DNA of 64,000 bases from Helicobacter anatolicus (lineage in GTDB: Bacteria; Campylobacterota; Campylobacteria; Campylobacterales; Helicobacteraceae). The notes beneath the pieces were generated by a model. That model had not been told where the DNA came from. It ran no database searches and was given only the letters and a program-made list of their open reading frames with translations. The position numbers and the translations under genes are program-made. Positions 40,801 to 51,822 of this stretch are shown here, piece by piece. Each line of letters begins with the position of its first letter. The stretch's first letter is position 1. The stretch is taken from positions 124,001-188,000 of the forward strand of contig NZ_JAJTMY010000001.1 of the NCBI RefSeq assembly GCF_021300615.1, given 5' to 3'.

Positions 40801-41592
40801 ATGGGCGAGATTATTGCTATTGCTAATCAAAAAGGCGGAGTGGGAAAAACAACTACCGCTGTTAATTTGGCTGCTTCATTAGCATTAGCAGAAAAAAATG
40901 TGCTTCTTATTGATTTTGATCCTCAATCAAATGCGACAACTAGTCTTGGTTTTGGTCGTAAGGATATTGATTTTGATATTTATCATGTTTTAATGGGAAG
41001 TAAAAGGCTCTCTGAAATTATTCGAGAGACAGAAATGTCGCATATGCATTTAGCTCCTTCTAATATTGGATTAGTAGGATTGGAAAAAGAGTTTTATAAA
41101 AAAACTAGTGGAAGGGAACTATTGCTTAGAAAAAGTCTTCAAGAAGTTGAGGAATTTTATGATTATATTATAATTGATTCTCCTCCTGCGTTAGGACCTT
41201 TGACGATTAATGTTTTAAGTGCATCGCATTCTGTGATTATTCCTATACAATGTGAGTTTTTTGCATTGGAAGGGTTGGCACAACTTTTAAATACGATTAA
41301 ATTATTGCGAGAAAATATTAATCCAAATTTAGAGATTAAGGGATTTTTACCAACAATGTATTCTGCGCAAAATAATCTTTCTAAGCAAGTTTTGACAGAT
41401 CTTTCTATGCATTTTGGGACAAAATTATTTAAAAACTATGGTGATAAAAATCAGGCGTATGTAATCATTCCAAGAAGTGTAAAGCTTGCAGAGTCTCCAA
41501 GTTTTGGTAAGCCTATTTTGCTTTATGATATTAAATCAAACGGAAGTGTTGCATATCAAAATTTAGCACAATCAATTTTGCGGAGTAGATAA
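40801..41592 (+). CDS. parA: Chromosome partitioning ATPase ParA/Soj
   Basis: Deviant Walker ATPase that moves ParB-bound origins; 263 residues. N-terminal NQKGGVGKTTTAVNLAASL (deviant Walker A), DFDPQSNATTSLG (A'), IIIDSPPALG (Walker B) and CEFFALEGLAQLL are typical. AGAATG precedes the ATG. Followed by parB after two bases. Confidence 0.97.
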   Translation: MGEIIAIANQKGGVGKTTTAVNLAASLALAEKNVLLIDFDPQSNATTSLGFGRKDIDFDIYHVLMGSKRLSEIIRETEMSHMHLAPSNIGLVGLEKEFYKKTSGRELLLRKSLQEVEEFYDYIIIDSPPALGPLTINVLSASHSVIIPIQCEFFALEGLAQLLNTIKLLRENINPNLEIKGFLPTMYSAQNNLSKQVLTDLSMHFGTKLFKNYGDKNQAYVIIPRSVKLAESPSFGKPILLYDIKSNGSVAYQNLAQSILRSR

Positions 41593-41594
41593 AC

Positions 41595-42458
41595 ATGGCA
41601 AAAAAACAAGCATTGGGTAGGGGGTTGGACGCAATATTTGGCGATGTAGAGCAGGCATATAGAAATAATTTAAGTGATCACAGAGAAAAATTGGTGGAGC
41701 TTGATATTAATCTTATTAAGCCAAATCCCTATCAACCAAGAAAAATTTTTCAAGAGGAAAGCATAAAAGAGCTTGCAGAATCTATAGAAGAACATGGATT
41801 ATTGCAACCTATTATTGTATATCAAGATGAAGATGACGGGTATGCACTTATTGCTGGTGAGCGTAGATTGCGTGCTAGCAAACTTGCAGGCAAGGATAGT
41901 ATCAGAGCAATTATTGCAGATATCGATTTAGCTAAATTAAGAGAATTGGCTTTGATTGAAAATATACAAAGAGAGAACCTTAATCCTATTGATTTAGCAA
42001 AATCTTATCAAGAGCTCTTGGAAGATTATAAAATTACACATGAAGAACTTGCACAAAAAATTAAAAAATCTCGAGCACAGATTACAAATACCTTGCGTTT
42101 ATTAAGTTTAATTCCTGAGATACAGATTGCATTGGTTGATGGGAGAGTGACACAAGGGCATGCAAAAGTATTGGTGGGATTAGAGGAGAGTGATCAAAAA
42201 ATTCTTCTTAGTTCTATTTTGGGGCAAAAGCTTAGTGTGAGAGATACTGAAGAAATGGTGCAGAATTTCAAAAATAAAGGAAGAGAAAGGAGTGTGGATA
42301 TTAAAAATCCTAAGAGGAATGGGTTATTAGATTTGCGAGATTTGCAAAGAGAGATAGAAAAAATGGATTTAAGAACAAAGGTTTCGCAAGATAAGATTAT
42401 TATCGAATTTAAAAATCAAGAAGAAGTGCTACTTTTGGTGCAAAAGTTGCTGAAATAA
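41595..42458 (+). CDS. parB: Chromosome partitioning protein ParB/Spo0J
   Basis: CTP-dependent clamp that loads at parS; 287 residues. N-terminal KKQALGRGLDAIFG (ParA-stimulating peptide), the C-motif and GERRLRASKLAG box (about 80-95), a helix-turn-helix region (KSRAQITNTLRLL) and a C-terminal dimer domain. A convincing parS was not found in the window. Pairs with parA upstream; the ATP synthase operon begins 62 bases on. Confidence 0.96.
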   Translation: MAKKQALGRGLDAIFGDVEQAYRNNLSDHREKLVELDINLIKPNPYQPRKIFQEESIKELAESIEEHGLLQPIIVYQDEDDGYALIAGERRLRASKLAGKDSIRAIIADIDLAKLRELALIENIQRENLNPIDLAKSYQELLEDYKITHEELAQKIKKSRAQITNTLRLLSLIPEIQIALVDGRVTQGHAKVLVGLEESDQKILLSSILGQKLSVRDTEEMVQNFKNKGRERSVDIKNPKRNGLLDLRDLQREIEKMDLRTKVSQDKIIIEFKNQEEVLLLVQKLLK

Positions 42459-42520
42459 AATATTAATTTAAGCTTTTTTTGTTAGAATCTCGTTCGATCA
42501 TTGAAGAATAAGGAGTCGTG

Positions 42521-42946
42521 ATGTCTACTGAGATAAATCTTCGTCTCATGTTTTTGGTATTTGTCGTTTTTATGGCGACTTTATATCTTTTAAATATTTG
42601 GTTATTTAAACCCTTAATGCATTTTATGGAAAGGCGTGATGGAGTTATTAATCAAGATGCACAAGAAATTACAGATAGTGAAAAAGAAATTATATATATT
42701 CAAGAAGAAATTGAGCAGATTATAAAACAAGCTAAGCTTGATGCAAAACAAATGACAGAAGAGGCATTGAGTGAAGCAAAAAATGTTTATGATTCTAAAA
42801 TCGCGCGATATAAGGCGGAAAATCAGGCAAAAATTGATGGTTTTATGCAGAAGTTAGAAGAGGAGAAAAAAATGCTTAAAACACAGCTTGTTAGTGATAA
42901 AATTGCTCTTCAAGAAGTTATATATACTAAGATAAAAAATATATAA
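42521..42946 (+). CDS. atpF': ATP synthase b' subunit
   Basis: Second peripheral stalk subunit of F0, 141 residues: one N-terminal membrane segment (about 8-30) and a long charged helix. Two b-type genes in tandem are normal for Campylobacterota. ATG 42521 is preferred, five bases after AAGGAG; the GTG just before it is too close. TAGAAT at 42483-42488 may be the operon -10. Subunits a and c are not in this window, as usual for Helicobacter. Confidence 0.92.
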   Translation: MSTEINLRLMFLVFVVFMATLYLLNIWLFKPLMHFMERRDGVINQDAQEITDSEKEIIYIQEEIEQIIKQAKLDAKQMTEEALSEAKNVYDSKIARYKAENQAKIDGFMQKLEEEKKMLKTQLVSDKIALQEVIYTKIKNI

Positions 42947-42959
42947 TAAGGAAAGGGCA

Positions 42960-43466
42960 ATGCGATTATTTTTATTAATTTTTGGAGCTTTTTCTAGTGT
43001 TTTTGCATCAATGGATGTGCAGTTAGCGGATACTGACTTTTTAGAAAGAGCTATTAATTTTATAATTTTTGTTGCAATATTATGGTTTTTGGTAGCAAAA
43101 AAAGCAAAGGCTTTTTTTGCTGCAAGAAGAAATAAAATTGCAGAGAGATTGTTGGAGGTTCAGGAAAAGCTTAAGCAGGCAAAAAAGAATAAGGAACAAG
43201 CATTAAGAAAGCTTGAAGAAGCAAAAGAAGTAGCTGCAGAAATCATTGCTAATGCAAAAAGAGAAGCTTATATGATTGCACAAAAAATGGAAGAGCAGTC
43301 AAGTGTCGATATTGAAAATATGATAAAAAATACAGAAAATCTTATGGAAATTGAACGAAAAAAGATGGAAAAAGAGGTGGTTTCTGAGATTTTAGAGGAA
43401 GTATTCAAGGAAAGTAAAATAAATGCTGCAGAGTATGTAAAAATACTTGAGAAAAAGGTGGTTTAA
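42960..43466 (+). CDS. atpF: ATP synthase b subunit
   Basis: Peripheral stalk subunit, 168 residues. It begins with a signal-like segment (1-17), then the membrane helix (about 30-50, INFIIFVAILWFLVAKK) and a long coiled helix to the end. GAAAGGG precedes the ATG. The stop is directly followed by the atpH ATG. Confidence 0.94.
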   Translation: MRLFLLIFGAFSSVFASMDVQLADTDFLERAINFIIFVAILWFLVAKKAKAFFAARRNKIAERLLEVQEKLKQAKKNKEQALRKLEEAKEVAAEIIANAKREAYMIAQKMEEQSSVDIENMIKNTENLMEIERKKMEKEVVSEILEEVFKESKINAAEYVKILEKKVV

Positions 43467-43997
43467 ATGTTAGATTCAATTGCAAAACGATATGTGAAAG
43501 CAATTTTGCAAAGTTGGAATTTTGAACAGTTGGAAAAATTGCTAAAGGATTTAAATTTATTGCAGATAGCTTGTAAAACAAAGGATTTTCAGGATGCAAT
43601 GCATTCTCCTTATTTAAATTTTATGCAGAAGCAAAAAATGATTTTTGAATTGGTGGATTCTCAGGATAAGCAGATACACAATCTCTTGTCTATTTTACTA
43701 CAAAATAATCGTATTGAAATACTTCCTTATATTTATGATTTAATACAGCAGCATATAGCTTTTGAAAAGAAAGTTTATCATGGCGATATTTATTCAAAAG
43801 AAGAACTTGATGAAAAAATTGTTGCAAGTATCCAAGATAAACTTGCAAGACATTTTGAAGTAAGTTTAAATCTTGTGCAGCATAGATATGAAAAAGATGG
43901 AATAAGTTTAAAAATTGAAGGTTTAGGTGTGGAAATTTCTTTTTCAAAAGAGAGATTTTTTGATGATTTAAAATCTTATATATTAAAAGCAATTTAA
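43467..43997 (+). CDS. atpH: ATP synthase delta subunit
   Basis: Connects the peripheral stalk to the top of F1; 176 residues. The N-terminal AKRYVKAIL is the family start, and the C-terminal segment (LNLVQHRYEKDGISLKIEGLGVEISFS) matches the membrane-distal region. It sits in the conserved b'-b-delta-alpha order, with 0 bases between atpF and atpH. Confidence 0.93.
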   Translation: MLDSIAKRYVKAILQSWNFEQLEKLLKDLNLLQIACKTKDFQDAMHSPYLNFMQKQKMIFELVDSQDKQIHNLLSILLQNNRIEILPYIYDLIQQHIAFEKKVYHGDIYSKEELDEKIVASIQDKLARHFEVSLNLVQHRYEKDGISLKIEGLGVEISFSKERFFDDLKSYILKAI

Positions 43998-44014
43998 TTT
44001 AATGAGGAGTGAAA

Positions 44015-45526
44015 GTGACAAAATTAAAACCAGAAGAAATTAGTAATATTATTAAAGAGAGAATTAAAAATTTTGATGTAGAAGTAGATATTGCTCAGAC
44101 AGGTAAAGTTATTTCCTATGCCGATGGTGTTGCAAAGGTTTATGGAATTAAAGATGTAATGTCTTATGAGATGGTAGAATTTGAAACTGGTGATAAAGGA
44201 TTGGCATCAAACCTTGAAGAAGGAAGTGTGGGTGTTATTGTTTTGGGTGCTGGTAAGAATATTAAAGAAGGTGTATCTGTCAAAAGACTTGGTAGACTTA
44301 TGAAAGTTCCTGTTGGCGAGGCCGTAGTGGGGCGCGTTATTAATGTTTTAGGGGAACCTCTTGATGGAAAGGGGCATATTGAGGCAAAAGAATATCGTTT
44401 TGTAGAACAAAAAGCCCCAGGAATTATGGATAGAAAATCAGTGCATGAGCCATTGCAAACTGGTATTAAGGCAATTGATGCACTTGTGCCAGTGGGTCGT
44501 GGTCAGAGAGAACTGATTATTGGAGATAGACAAACAGGAAAAACAACTGTGGCTATTGACACGATCATTAATCAAAAAGGACAAGGTGTTACTTGTATTT
44601 ATGTGGCAATCGGTCAGAAAGAATCTACAGTTGCTCAAGTGGTGAGGAAGCTTGAAGAGCATGGTGCAATGGAGTATACAGTTGTTGTAAATGCTTCTGC
44701 TTCAGATTCTGCAGCAATGCAATTCCTCGCACCCTATACAGGTGTTACTATCGGAGAGTATTTTAGAGATAATGCGCAACATGCTCTAATTGTGTATGAT
44801 GATTTAACAAAACATGCTGTTGCATATAGAGAAATGTCTTTGATTTTGAGACGTCCTCCAGGTCGTGAAGCATTCCCAGGAGATGTTTTTTATATTCATT
44901 CAAGATTGTTGGAGCGTGCCGCAAAGGTGAGTGATGAGAGAGGCGCAGGATCTTTAACAGCATTGCCAATTATTGAAACACAAGCTGGAGATGTTTCTGC
45001 ATATATTCCAACAAATGTTATTTCGATTACAGATGGACAAATTTTCTTAGAAACAGATTTGTTTTTTTCTGGTATTCGTCCAGCGATTAATGTGGGCTTG
45101 TCAGTTTCTCGTGTTGGTGGTGCTGCTCAAATCAAGGCTACAAAACAAGTGGCAGGAACATTAAGACTTGACTTGGCCCAATATCGTGAATTGCAGGCTT
45201 TTGCACAATTTGCTTCTGATCTTGATGAGGTAAGTAGAAAACAACTTGATCGTGGTCAAAGAATGGTTGAAGTTTTAAAGCAAGGACCTTATTCTCCGTT
45301 GCCAATTGAAAAGCAAGTAGTGATTATTTATGCAGGAGCTAAAGGGTATTTAGATGATATTGCTGTAGATAATATTGTAGAATTTGAAAAAGGTTTATAT
45401 GGTTTTATTGAAGAGAAAAAGCCAGAAATTTTTGAAAATATTAGAAGTAAAAAAGCATTAGATTCGGAAATAGAAACTATGTTAAAAGTTATTCTTGAAG
45501 AATATAAAAATGGATTTAGTAACTAG
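44015..45526 (+). CDS. atpA: ATP synthase alpha subunit
   Basis: Non-catalytic F1 subunit, 503 residues from GTG 44015. Walker A GDRQTGKT, the VYVAIGQK segment, and [11 protein letters not shown] are visible. The earlier GTG at 44009 overlaps the ribosome site GAGGAG (44004-44009), so 44015 is chosen; this gives the length seen in Helicobacter. Eight bases separate it from atpG. Confidence 0.97.
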   Translation: MTKLKPEEISNIIKERIKNFDVEVDIAQTGKVISYADGVAKVYGIKDVMSYEMVEFETGDKGLASNLEEGSVGVIVLGAGKNIKEGVSVKRLGRLMKVPVGEAVVGRVINVLGEPLDGKGHIEAKEYRFVEQKAPGIMDRKSVHEPLQTGIKAIDALVPVGRGQRELIIGDRQTGKTTVAIDTIINQKGQGVTCIYVAIGQKESTVAQVVRKLEEHGAMEYTVVVNASASDSAAMQFLAPYTGVTIGEYFRDNAQHALIVYDDLTKHAVAYREMSLILRRPPGREAFPGDVFYIHSRLLERAAKVSDERGAGSLTALPIIETQAGDVSAYIPTNVISITDGQIFLETDLFFSGIRPAINVGLSVSRVGGAAQIKATKQVAGTLRLDLAQYRELQAFAQFASDLDEVSRKQLDRGQRMVEVLKQGPYSPLPIEKQVVIIYAGAKGYLDDIAVDNIVEFEKGLYGFIEEKKPEIFENIRSKKALDSEIETMLKVILEEYKNGFSN

Positions 45527-45534
45527 GAATAGAA

Positions 45535-46431
45535 ATGGGAAATAATCTGAAAGAAATTCGTAAAAAGATTGTTAGCGTTCAAAATACACAAAAGACTACA
45601 AGAGCAATGAAGTTGGTTTCAACCTCTAAGCTTAAAAAAGCAGAAGAAATGGCACGACAATCTAGACTTTATGCTGAGAAGTTAAATGAAGTTTTTGATG
45701 ACTTGATTGCAAAACTGAAGGCTAGAGGACTAAACAGCATTAACTCAAAATATTTTTTAAAATCAAATGAGCATAATGTTGGTGTGATTGATATTATTGT
45801 TGTTACTTCTGACAAGGGCCTTTGTGGTGGGTTTAATGCCGCTACAATTAAAGAGGCTATGCGTTTAAGAAGGTATTATCAAGATAAGGGGATTAAAGTT
45901 AGAATTCGTGGCATAGGAAGAAAGGGGATAGCGTATTTTACTTTTAATAATATTGAAGTATTAGATAAGGCAATTGGTTTATCTTCTATGCCAGATTATA
46001 ACAAATCTACTCAATTTATTCGCAATGTGCTTGAAGATTTTTTAAGTGGAAAGACTGATGAGATTATTGTTTTGCATAATGGTTTTAAAAATATGCTTAC
46101 TCAGGAATTAAAATCTCGAAAAATTATCCCTTTTGATTTGAATGATTGTGAAGAAGTAAAAAAAGATGACTTTATTTTAATTGAACCAGATGATGAGGAG
46201 GATAAAGTATTAGAAGAGCTTGCAGAAAAATATTTTGAATATAATATGTATTATGCCTTAATCGATTCTTTGGCTGCAGAGCATAGTGCAAGAATGCAAG
46301 CAATGGATGCGGCTACTAATAATGCAGGTGAGCTTGTAAAGAGTTTGACAGTTTCTTATAATAAAGCAAGGCAAGAGGCAATTACTACGGAGCTTGTAGA
46401 GATTAATGCCGGTGTTGAGGCGATGAAATAA
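45535..46431 (+). CDS. atpG: ATP synthase gamma subunit
   Basis: Central rotor shaft, 298 residues. N-terminal helix [26 protein letters not shown] is split here as [18 protein letters not shown] plus RAMKLVS, and the C-terminal helix has [29 protein letters not shown] is typical. Position between atpA and atpD is conserved. Confidence 0.97.
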   Translation: MGNNLKEIRKKIVSVQNTQKTTRAMKLVSTSKLKKAEEMARQSRLYAEKLNEVFDDLIAKLKARGLNSINSKYFLKSNEHNVGVIDIIVVTSDKGLCGGFNAATIKEAMRLRRYYQDKGIKVRIRGIGRKGIAYFTFNNIEVLDKAIGLSSMPDYNKSTQFIRNVLEDFLSGKTDEIIVLHNGFKNMLTQELKSRKIIPFDLNDCEEVKKDDFILIEPDDEEDKVLEELAEKYFEYNMYYALIDSLAAEHSARMQAMDAATNNAGELVKSLTVSYNKARQEAITTELVEINAGVEAMK

Positions 46432-46439
46432 AAAAATAA

Positions 46440-47849
<1,410 letters not shown>

Positions 47850-47858
47850 GGAAAAAAA

Positions 47859-48239
47859 ATGGCTTTAATGGTTAATGTTATTGCGCCCTATGGTAAAATT
47901 TTTAGTGATACTGTTGAAAGTATTACACTCCCTGGCAGTGAAGGTGAATTTGGTGTTTTAGATGGTCATAGTGACTTGTTATCATGTTTGAAAGTAGGAG
48001 TGATTGAGATTAATAGAAAATCTCAAAGGTCTCTTATTGCGATTAATTGGGGATATGCAAAAATTCAAGCCCATCAAGTTGATGTTTTGGTTGATAGTGC
48101 AGTATTGGTGGGTGATACAACAGGAGATATTGCAGAAGCAATAACAAAGGCACATAAATTATTAGAAGGAGCATCAAATGATAGACTTATCTTCTCTAGC
48201 GTTGTATCTAAGCTTGATAGTGCAGTGAAAGGAAAATAA
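47859..48239 (+). CDS. atpC: ATP synthase epsilon subunit
   Basis: Regulatory rotor subunit, 126 residues. N-terminal beta-sandwich with the family segment LPGSEGEFGVLDGHSDLLS, and a short C-terminal helical hairpin. Its stop overlaps the tolQ ATG by one base (TAATG), so the Tol genes are probably transcribed with the ATP synthase. Confidence 0.94.
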   Translation: MALMVNVIAPYGKIFSDTVESITLPGSEGEFGVLDGHSDLLSCLKVGVIEINRKSQRSLIAINWGYAKIQAHQVDVLVDSAVLVGDTTGDIAEAITKAHKLLEGASNDRLIFSSVVSKLDSAVKGK

Positions 48240-48790
48240 TGTTTAGTTTGCAGGGTTTTATTCATGATAGTGGAGTGATTACAATTCTTGTATTGTTTTG
48301 GCTTTCTATTTATTTTATTGCTACAGTATGGATTTTTATTTATAGATTTAAAATATTAAGAAGTATTTTAATAAATCAAAATACTTCCTTAAATTCTATG
48401 TTGAATAATAAAACTAGACTACCTCTTGATTCTTTTTTTAAGGATAAAGTGGAGGCTTCTAAAGATTTTGTGTTAATTTGGAAAAACAATCTTTTAAAAC
48501 AAACTACAAGCGGATTGATTTTTCTTAGTATTATTGCTTCGACAGCTCCTTTTATTGGATTGTTTGGAACAGTAGTGGAAATTTTAGATGCTTTTGGAAA
48601 ACTAGGGGGTAGTGGTCAAATTTCTTTTGACGTAATTGCTCCAATTATTTCGCAAGCATTAGTGGCGACGGCCGCGGGTATATTGGTTGCTATACCTGCC
48701 TATTCTTTCTTTTTGGTATTAAAACGAAAAGCTTTCGAGATTAATATTGCTGTGCAAATGCAACTTGATGTTATGCAAGAAAAGAAATAA
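48239..48790 (+). CDS. tolQ: TolQ/ExbB-type proton channel
   Basis: A 183-residue three-pass protein: membrane segments near 15-37, 95-118 and 135-160, with IASTAPFIGLFGTVVEI and ISQALVATAAGILVAIPAY as the channel core. With TolR it energises the Tol-Pal system that draws in the outer membrane at division. Context (tolR, TolA-like, tolB, pal following) supports TolQ over ExbB. Confidence 0.9.
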   Translation: MFSLQGFIHDSGVITILVLFWLSIYFIATVWIFIYRFKILRSILINQNTSLNSMLNNKTRLPLDSFFKDKVEASKDFVLIWKNNLLKQTTSGLIFLSIIASTAPFIGLFGTVVEILDAFGKLGGSGQISFDVIAPIISQALVATAAGILVAIPAYSFFLVLKRKAFEINIAVQMQLDVMQEKK

Positions 48791-48808
48791 GTTTTTGGAG
48801 ATAGAGTT

Positions 48809-49210
48809 GTGAATCGTGATTTGATGGATTGGGATGAAAAACCAGAATTGAATATCACACCATTAGTGGATATTATGCTGGTTTTATTAGCAATACTAAT
48901 GGTAACCACTCCGACTGTTGTTTATAAAGAACAGATTTTATTGCCACAGGGAACAAAAAAAACTAAAGTTGGTAATGATAAAAAAATTGAAGTTCGTATG
49001 GATATTGATAGAAATATTTATGTTGACAAAGATGTATATACTCTTAGTAATTTTCCAGACAATCTTAACTTATTGGCCAATCGTTATGATAAAAGTTCGA
49101 ATGTATATATACGAGCTGATAAGAATTTGCAATATCAAGATGTAATTTTTTTGTTAAAAAGTATAAAAGAAGCTGGTTTTAGCAAAGTATCTTTGGTGAC
49201 TACAAATTAA
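48809..49210 (+). CDS. tolR: TolR/ExbD-type protein
   Basis: A 133-residue partner of TolQ with one membrane segment (about 15-35, LNITPLVDIMLVLLAILMV), where the Asp is the proton carrier, and a periplasmic domain. It starts with GTG 48809 after GGAGATAG. Its stop overlaps the next ATG. Confidence 0.9.
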   Translation: MNRDLMDWDEKPELNITPLVDIMLVLLAILMVTTPTVVYKEQILLPQGTKKTKVGNDKKIEVRMDIDRNIYVDKDVYTLSNFPDNLNLLANRYDKSSNVYIRADKNLQYQDVIFLLKSIKEAGFSKVSLVTTN

Positions 49211-49986
49211 TGACACAAAATATTAGACATTTTTATACTTCTGGGATTATTTCCCTATGTATCTATGTGGGATTAATTTTTTTCTTTATAGCAGGTTTTG
49301 TGAATAAAAAAAATATTGATCATTATGTTATGAAAAATGATACGCAATATGATCAGGCAATTTCTATAGACACAGTGATTGAAAAACCTATACCAAAAAT
49401 CCAGGAAAAAGTGGAGAATGTTATTAAAGAAGATGAGGAAAAAAATATACAGCAGGAGAATGTAAATTCCCCAGTCCTAAAAGATTTATTTTCTGAAATT
49501 CCTGATTATGAAGGCGAGGTTAATAAAAATAGAGAGCGACAAAAAAAAGAATTAGAAAGACAAAAATTCTTGAAAGAACAACAAAGATTAGAAAAACAAA
49601 GAGAGATGCTTCAGAGTATCCAGAAAAATCTTACTTCATTCAATAAAACACTAGGTGTAATGAATATGGGAATTGATATAAAAGCAGAAGTTTTGCCAAA
49701 TCAAGATAATGGGCTTTATGATGAATGGATCGCAGAAATTTATAAAATTTTATATAAAAATTGGACAGCAACATTTTATCAAGATGCTACAATGAGTGTT
49801 TTGATCAATATTACAAATACAGGAGCTTTTGCTTATAAAGTATTAAAATATTCTCCATATAGCGATTATAATAATGGAGTTATTGAAATTTTGGATCAGC
49901 TTAAAGAAGAGCAATTGCCTCCATATCCTGTAGGAAAATCCATTAGTATAGAGGTAAATTTTAAAGCAAAGGCAAAAGATGAATAA
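49210..49986 (+). CDS. tolA: TolA-like periplasm-spanning protein
   Basis: A 258-residue protein: N-terminal membrane anchor (about 12-30), a charged helical stalk rich in Glu/Lys/Gln (about 95-140, KELERQKFLKEQQRLEKQRE), and a C-terminal TonB/TolA-like domain (about 160-258, ending ISIEVNFKAKAKDE). Sequence identity to TolA is low, as usual; the call depends on architecture and position between tolR and tolB. Overlaps tolB by 8 bases. Confidence 0.8.
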   Translation: MTQNIRHFYTSGIISLCIYVGLIFFFIAGFVNKKNIDHYVMKNDTQYDQAISIDTVIEKPIPKIQEKVENVIKEDEEKNIQQENVNSPVLKDLFSEIPDYEGEVNKNRERQKKELERQKFLKEQQRLEKQREMLQSIQKNLTSFNKTLGVMNMGIDIKAEVLPNQDNGLYDEWIAEIYKILYKNWTATFYQDATMSVLINITNTGAFAYKVLKYSPYSDYNNGVIEILDQLKEEQLPPYPVGKSISIEVNFKAKAKDE

Positions 49987-51235
49987 AATATTGTTTTCCT
50001 TTTTGTGTGTATTAAATCTTTTATGGTCTGTAGATGCGACGATTGATTTGATTAAAACTATACAAAAGACTCCTGGTATACAGGTCACATATTTAGATAA
50101 TAAAAATGCAAACTATGCGAAGAATGTTTATAAGGTGTTGCTTGGAGATTTGAAAGTTAGTGGGCATTTTTTGGTACGTGAGGGAGAAAAATCTAAGATT
50201 AATCCAGATTATACAGAATTTGTACAAAATAAGACAGATCTCTTTGTGAATGTAGAAGTGCTTAGGGAAGAAAATGGAATTAAGGTAATTGCGAGGTTGT
50301 ATGACATTAATATGCAAAATCTTGTTTTAAATAAAGCATATACTTTAGATGATGAAAAACTTTATCCTTTTGTTGCACATAAAATTGCAATTGATGTTAA
50401 TGAATATATTAAAGCTCCCTCTATTGATTGGATGAAGCGTTATGTTGTGTTGTCGGCAAGTGTAGATTCTGGAAAAAATGATATTTTGATTAGCGATTAT
50501 ACCTTAACTTATCGTAAGACAATTATCAATGATGGAGTAAATATTTTTCCCAAATGGGCCAATGCAGAACAAACAGAAATCTATTATACGAAAATTATTA
50601 AAAATTATCCCGCAATTATTAAGTATAATGTTTATACAGGTGTGAGTACAGAGATTCTTAAGAGTAAGGGGATGGCTATTGTTTCTAGTGTTAGCAAGGA
50701 TGGAAAAAAGCTGTTAATGACTTTATCTCCAAATGGGGATCCGGATGTTTATCTTTATGATACAGAAAGTGGTGAGAAAACACAGATGACAAAATATCGT
50801 GGTATTGATGTTTCGGGAAATTTTATTGATAATGATACTGCTATGATTTTTATTTCTGATCGTCTTGGATATCCAAATGTGTTTACAAAAAAACTTGAAG
50901 AAAATGCTCCGATTGAGCAAGTGGTTTTTCATGGAAAAAATAACAGTTCTGTTACATCGCACAATAATTACGTGGTCTATACTAGCCGTGAAACAAACAA
51001 TGAATTTGGCCCCAATGTTTTTAATCTTTATCTAATTTCTACACAAAATGATTTTATTAGAAGATTGACCACTAATGGTATCAATCAACTACCTAAATTT
51101 TCTGATGATGGTGATAGTGTTATGTTTATTAAAAATTCTTGGAATCAGAGTGCTTTAGGCGTCATACGATTAAATTATAACAAGACTTATCTTTTTCCTT
51201 TAGATAAGATACAAATTCAATCTTTTGATTGGTAA
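49979..51235 (+). CDS. tolB: Tol-Pal system protein TolB
   Basis: Periplasmic beta-propeller that exchanges between TolA and Pal; 418 residues. Signal peptide 1-20 (ending SVDA), an N-terminal alpha/beta domain (about 25-160) and propeller blades with repeats such as LSPNGDPDVYLYD and ISDRLGYPNVFTK. The ATG lies within the end of the tolA-like gene. Confidence 0.93.
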   Translation: MNKILFSFLCVLNLLWSVDATIDLIKTIQKTPGIQVTYLDNKNANYAKNVYKVLLGDLKVSGHFLVREGEKSKINPDYTEFVQNKTDLFVNVEVLREENGIKVIARLYDINMQNLVLNKAYTLDDEKLYPFVAHKIAIDVNEYIKAPSIDWMKRYVVLSASVDSGKNDILISDYTLTYRKTIINDGVNIFPKWANAEQTEIYYTKIIKNYPAIIKYNVYTGVSTEILKSKGMAIVSSVSKDGKKLLMTLSPNGDPDVYLYDTESGEKTQMTKYRGIDVSGNFIDNDTAMIFISDRLGYPNVFTKKLEENAPIEQVVFHGKNNSSVTSHNNYVVYTSRETNNEFGPNVFNLYLISTQNDFIRRLTTNGINQLPKFSDDGDSVMFIKNSWNQSALGVIRLNYNKTYLFPLDKIQIQSFDW

Positions 51236-51266
51236 AATTAATATTATTTTGAAGTAATTTTTATAG

Positions 51267-51272
51267 TATAAT
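51267..51272 (+). promoter_or_regulatory. -10 box before pal
   Basis: GTATAATTATG in the 73-base gap after tolB gives a TATAAT 37 bases before the pal ATG. It would allow extra Pal beyond the tol read-through. Confidence 0.45.
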
Positions 51273-51308
51273 TATGATTTAAAAAAAAAAGATAGAATAA
51301 GGATTCTA

Positions 51309-51806
51309 ATGAAGAAGATTATTTTTTCTCTTTTTGTTGTGTTATTTATAGTTGGATGTGCTAAGAAAGAGATTGCTATTAATGAAGAATCTGCTATGGT
51401 AGAAGAAGAGCCTATCGAAACAAATATTGCAGAAGTGCAGGAAGTAGAAAAAAAAGACGTTGTTGAGGATGGGAGTATTATTGGTAGTATTTATTTTGAT
51501 TATGACAAATTTGATATTCGTCAAGATATGGTTGAAACACTTGATGATAGTGTTGAAAAAATTAACGATAATCCAGAGATGAGTATAGTAATTGAAGGTA
51601 ATACAGATGAATTTGGTAGTGATGAGTATAATTTTGCTTTGAGCAATAGAAGGGCTTTGGCAGTTCAGAAGGCTTTGAACACAAGAGGGGTGGCTAAAGA
51701 TAAGATTTCTATTGTATCGTTTGGGAAAACAAAGCCCGTTTGTATGGATAAATCAGAAGAGTGTTATCAGAAAAATAGACGGGGGGATATTAGGCTGATC
51801 AAATAG
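51309..51806 (+). CDS. pal: Peptidoglycan-associated lipoprotein Pal (Omp18)
   Basis: Outer membrane lipoprotein that binds peptidoglycan, 165 residues. Lipobox FIVGC places the lipidated Cys at 17. A Glu-rich linker (25-55) precedes the OmpA-like domain with YFDYDKFDIR, IEGNTDEFGSDEYN and FGKTKPVC. Its own -10 and AAGGA lie upstream. Known as an abundant antigen in Helicobacter. Confidence 0.96.
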   Translation: MKKIIFSLFVVLFIVGCAKKEIAINEESAMVEEEPIETNIAEVQEVEKKDVVEDGSIIGSIYFDYDKFDIRQDMVETLDDSVEKINDNPEMSIVIEGNTDEFGSDEYNFALSNRRALAVQKALNTRGVAKDKISIVSFGKTKPVCMDKSEECYQKNRRGDIRLIK

Positions 51807-51822
51807 CCTTAGGGTTTTCTAG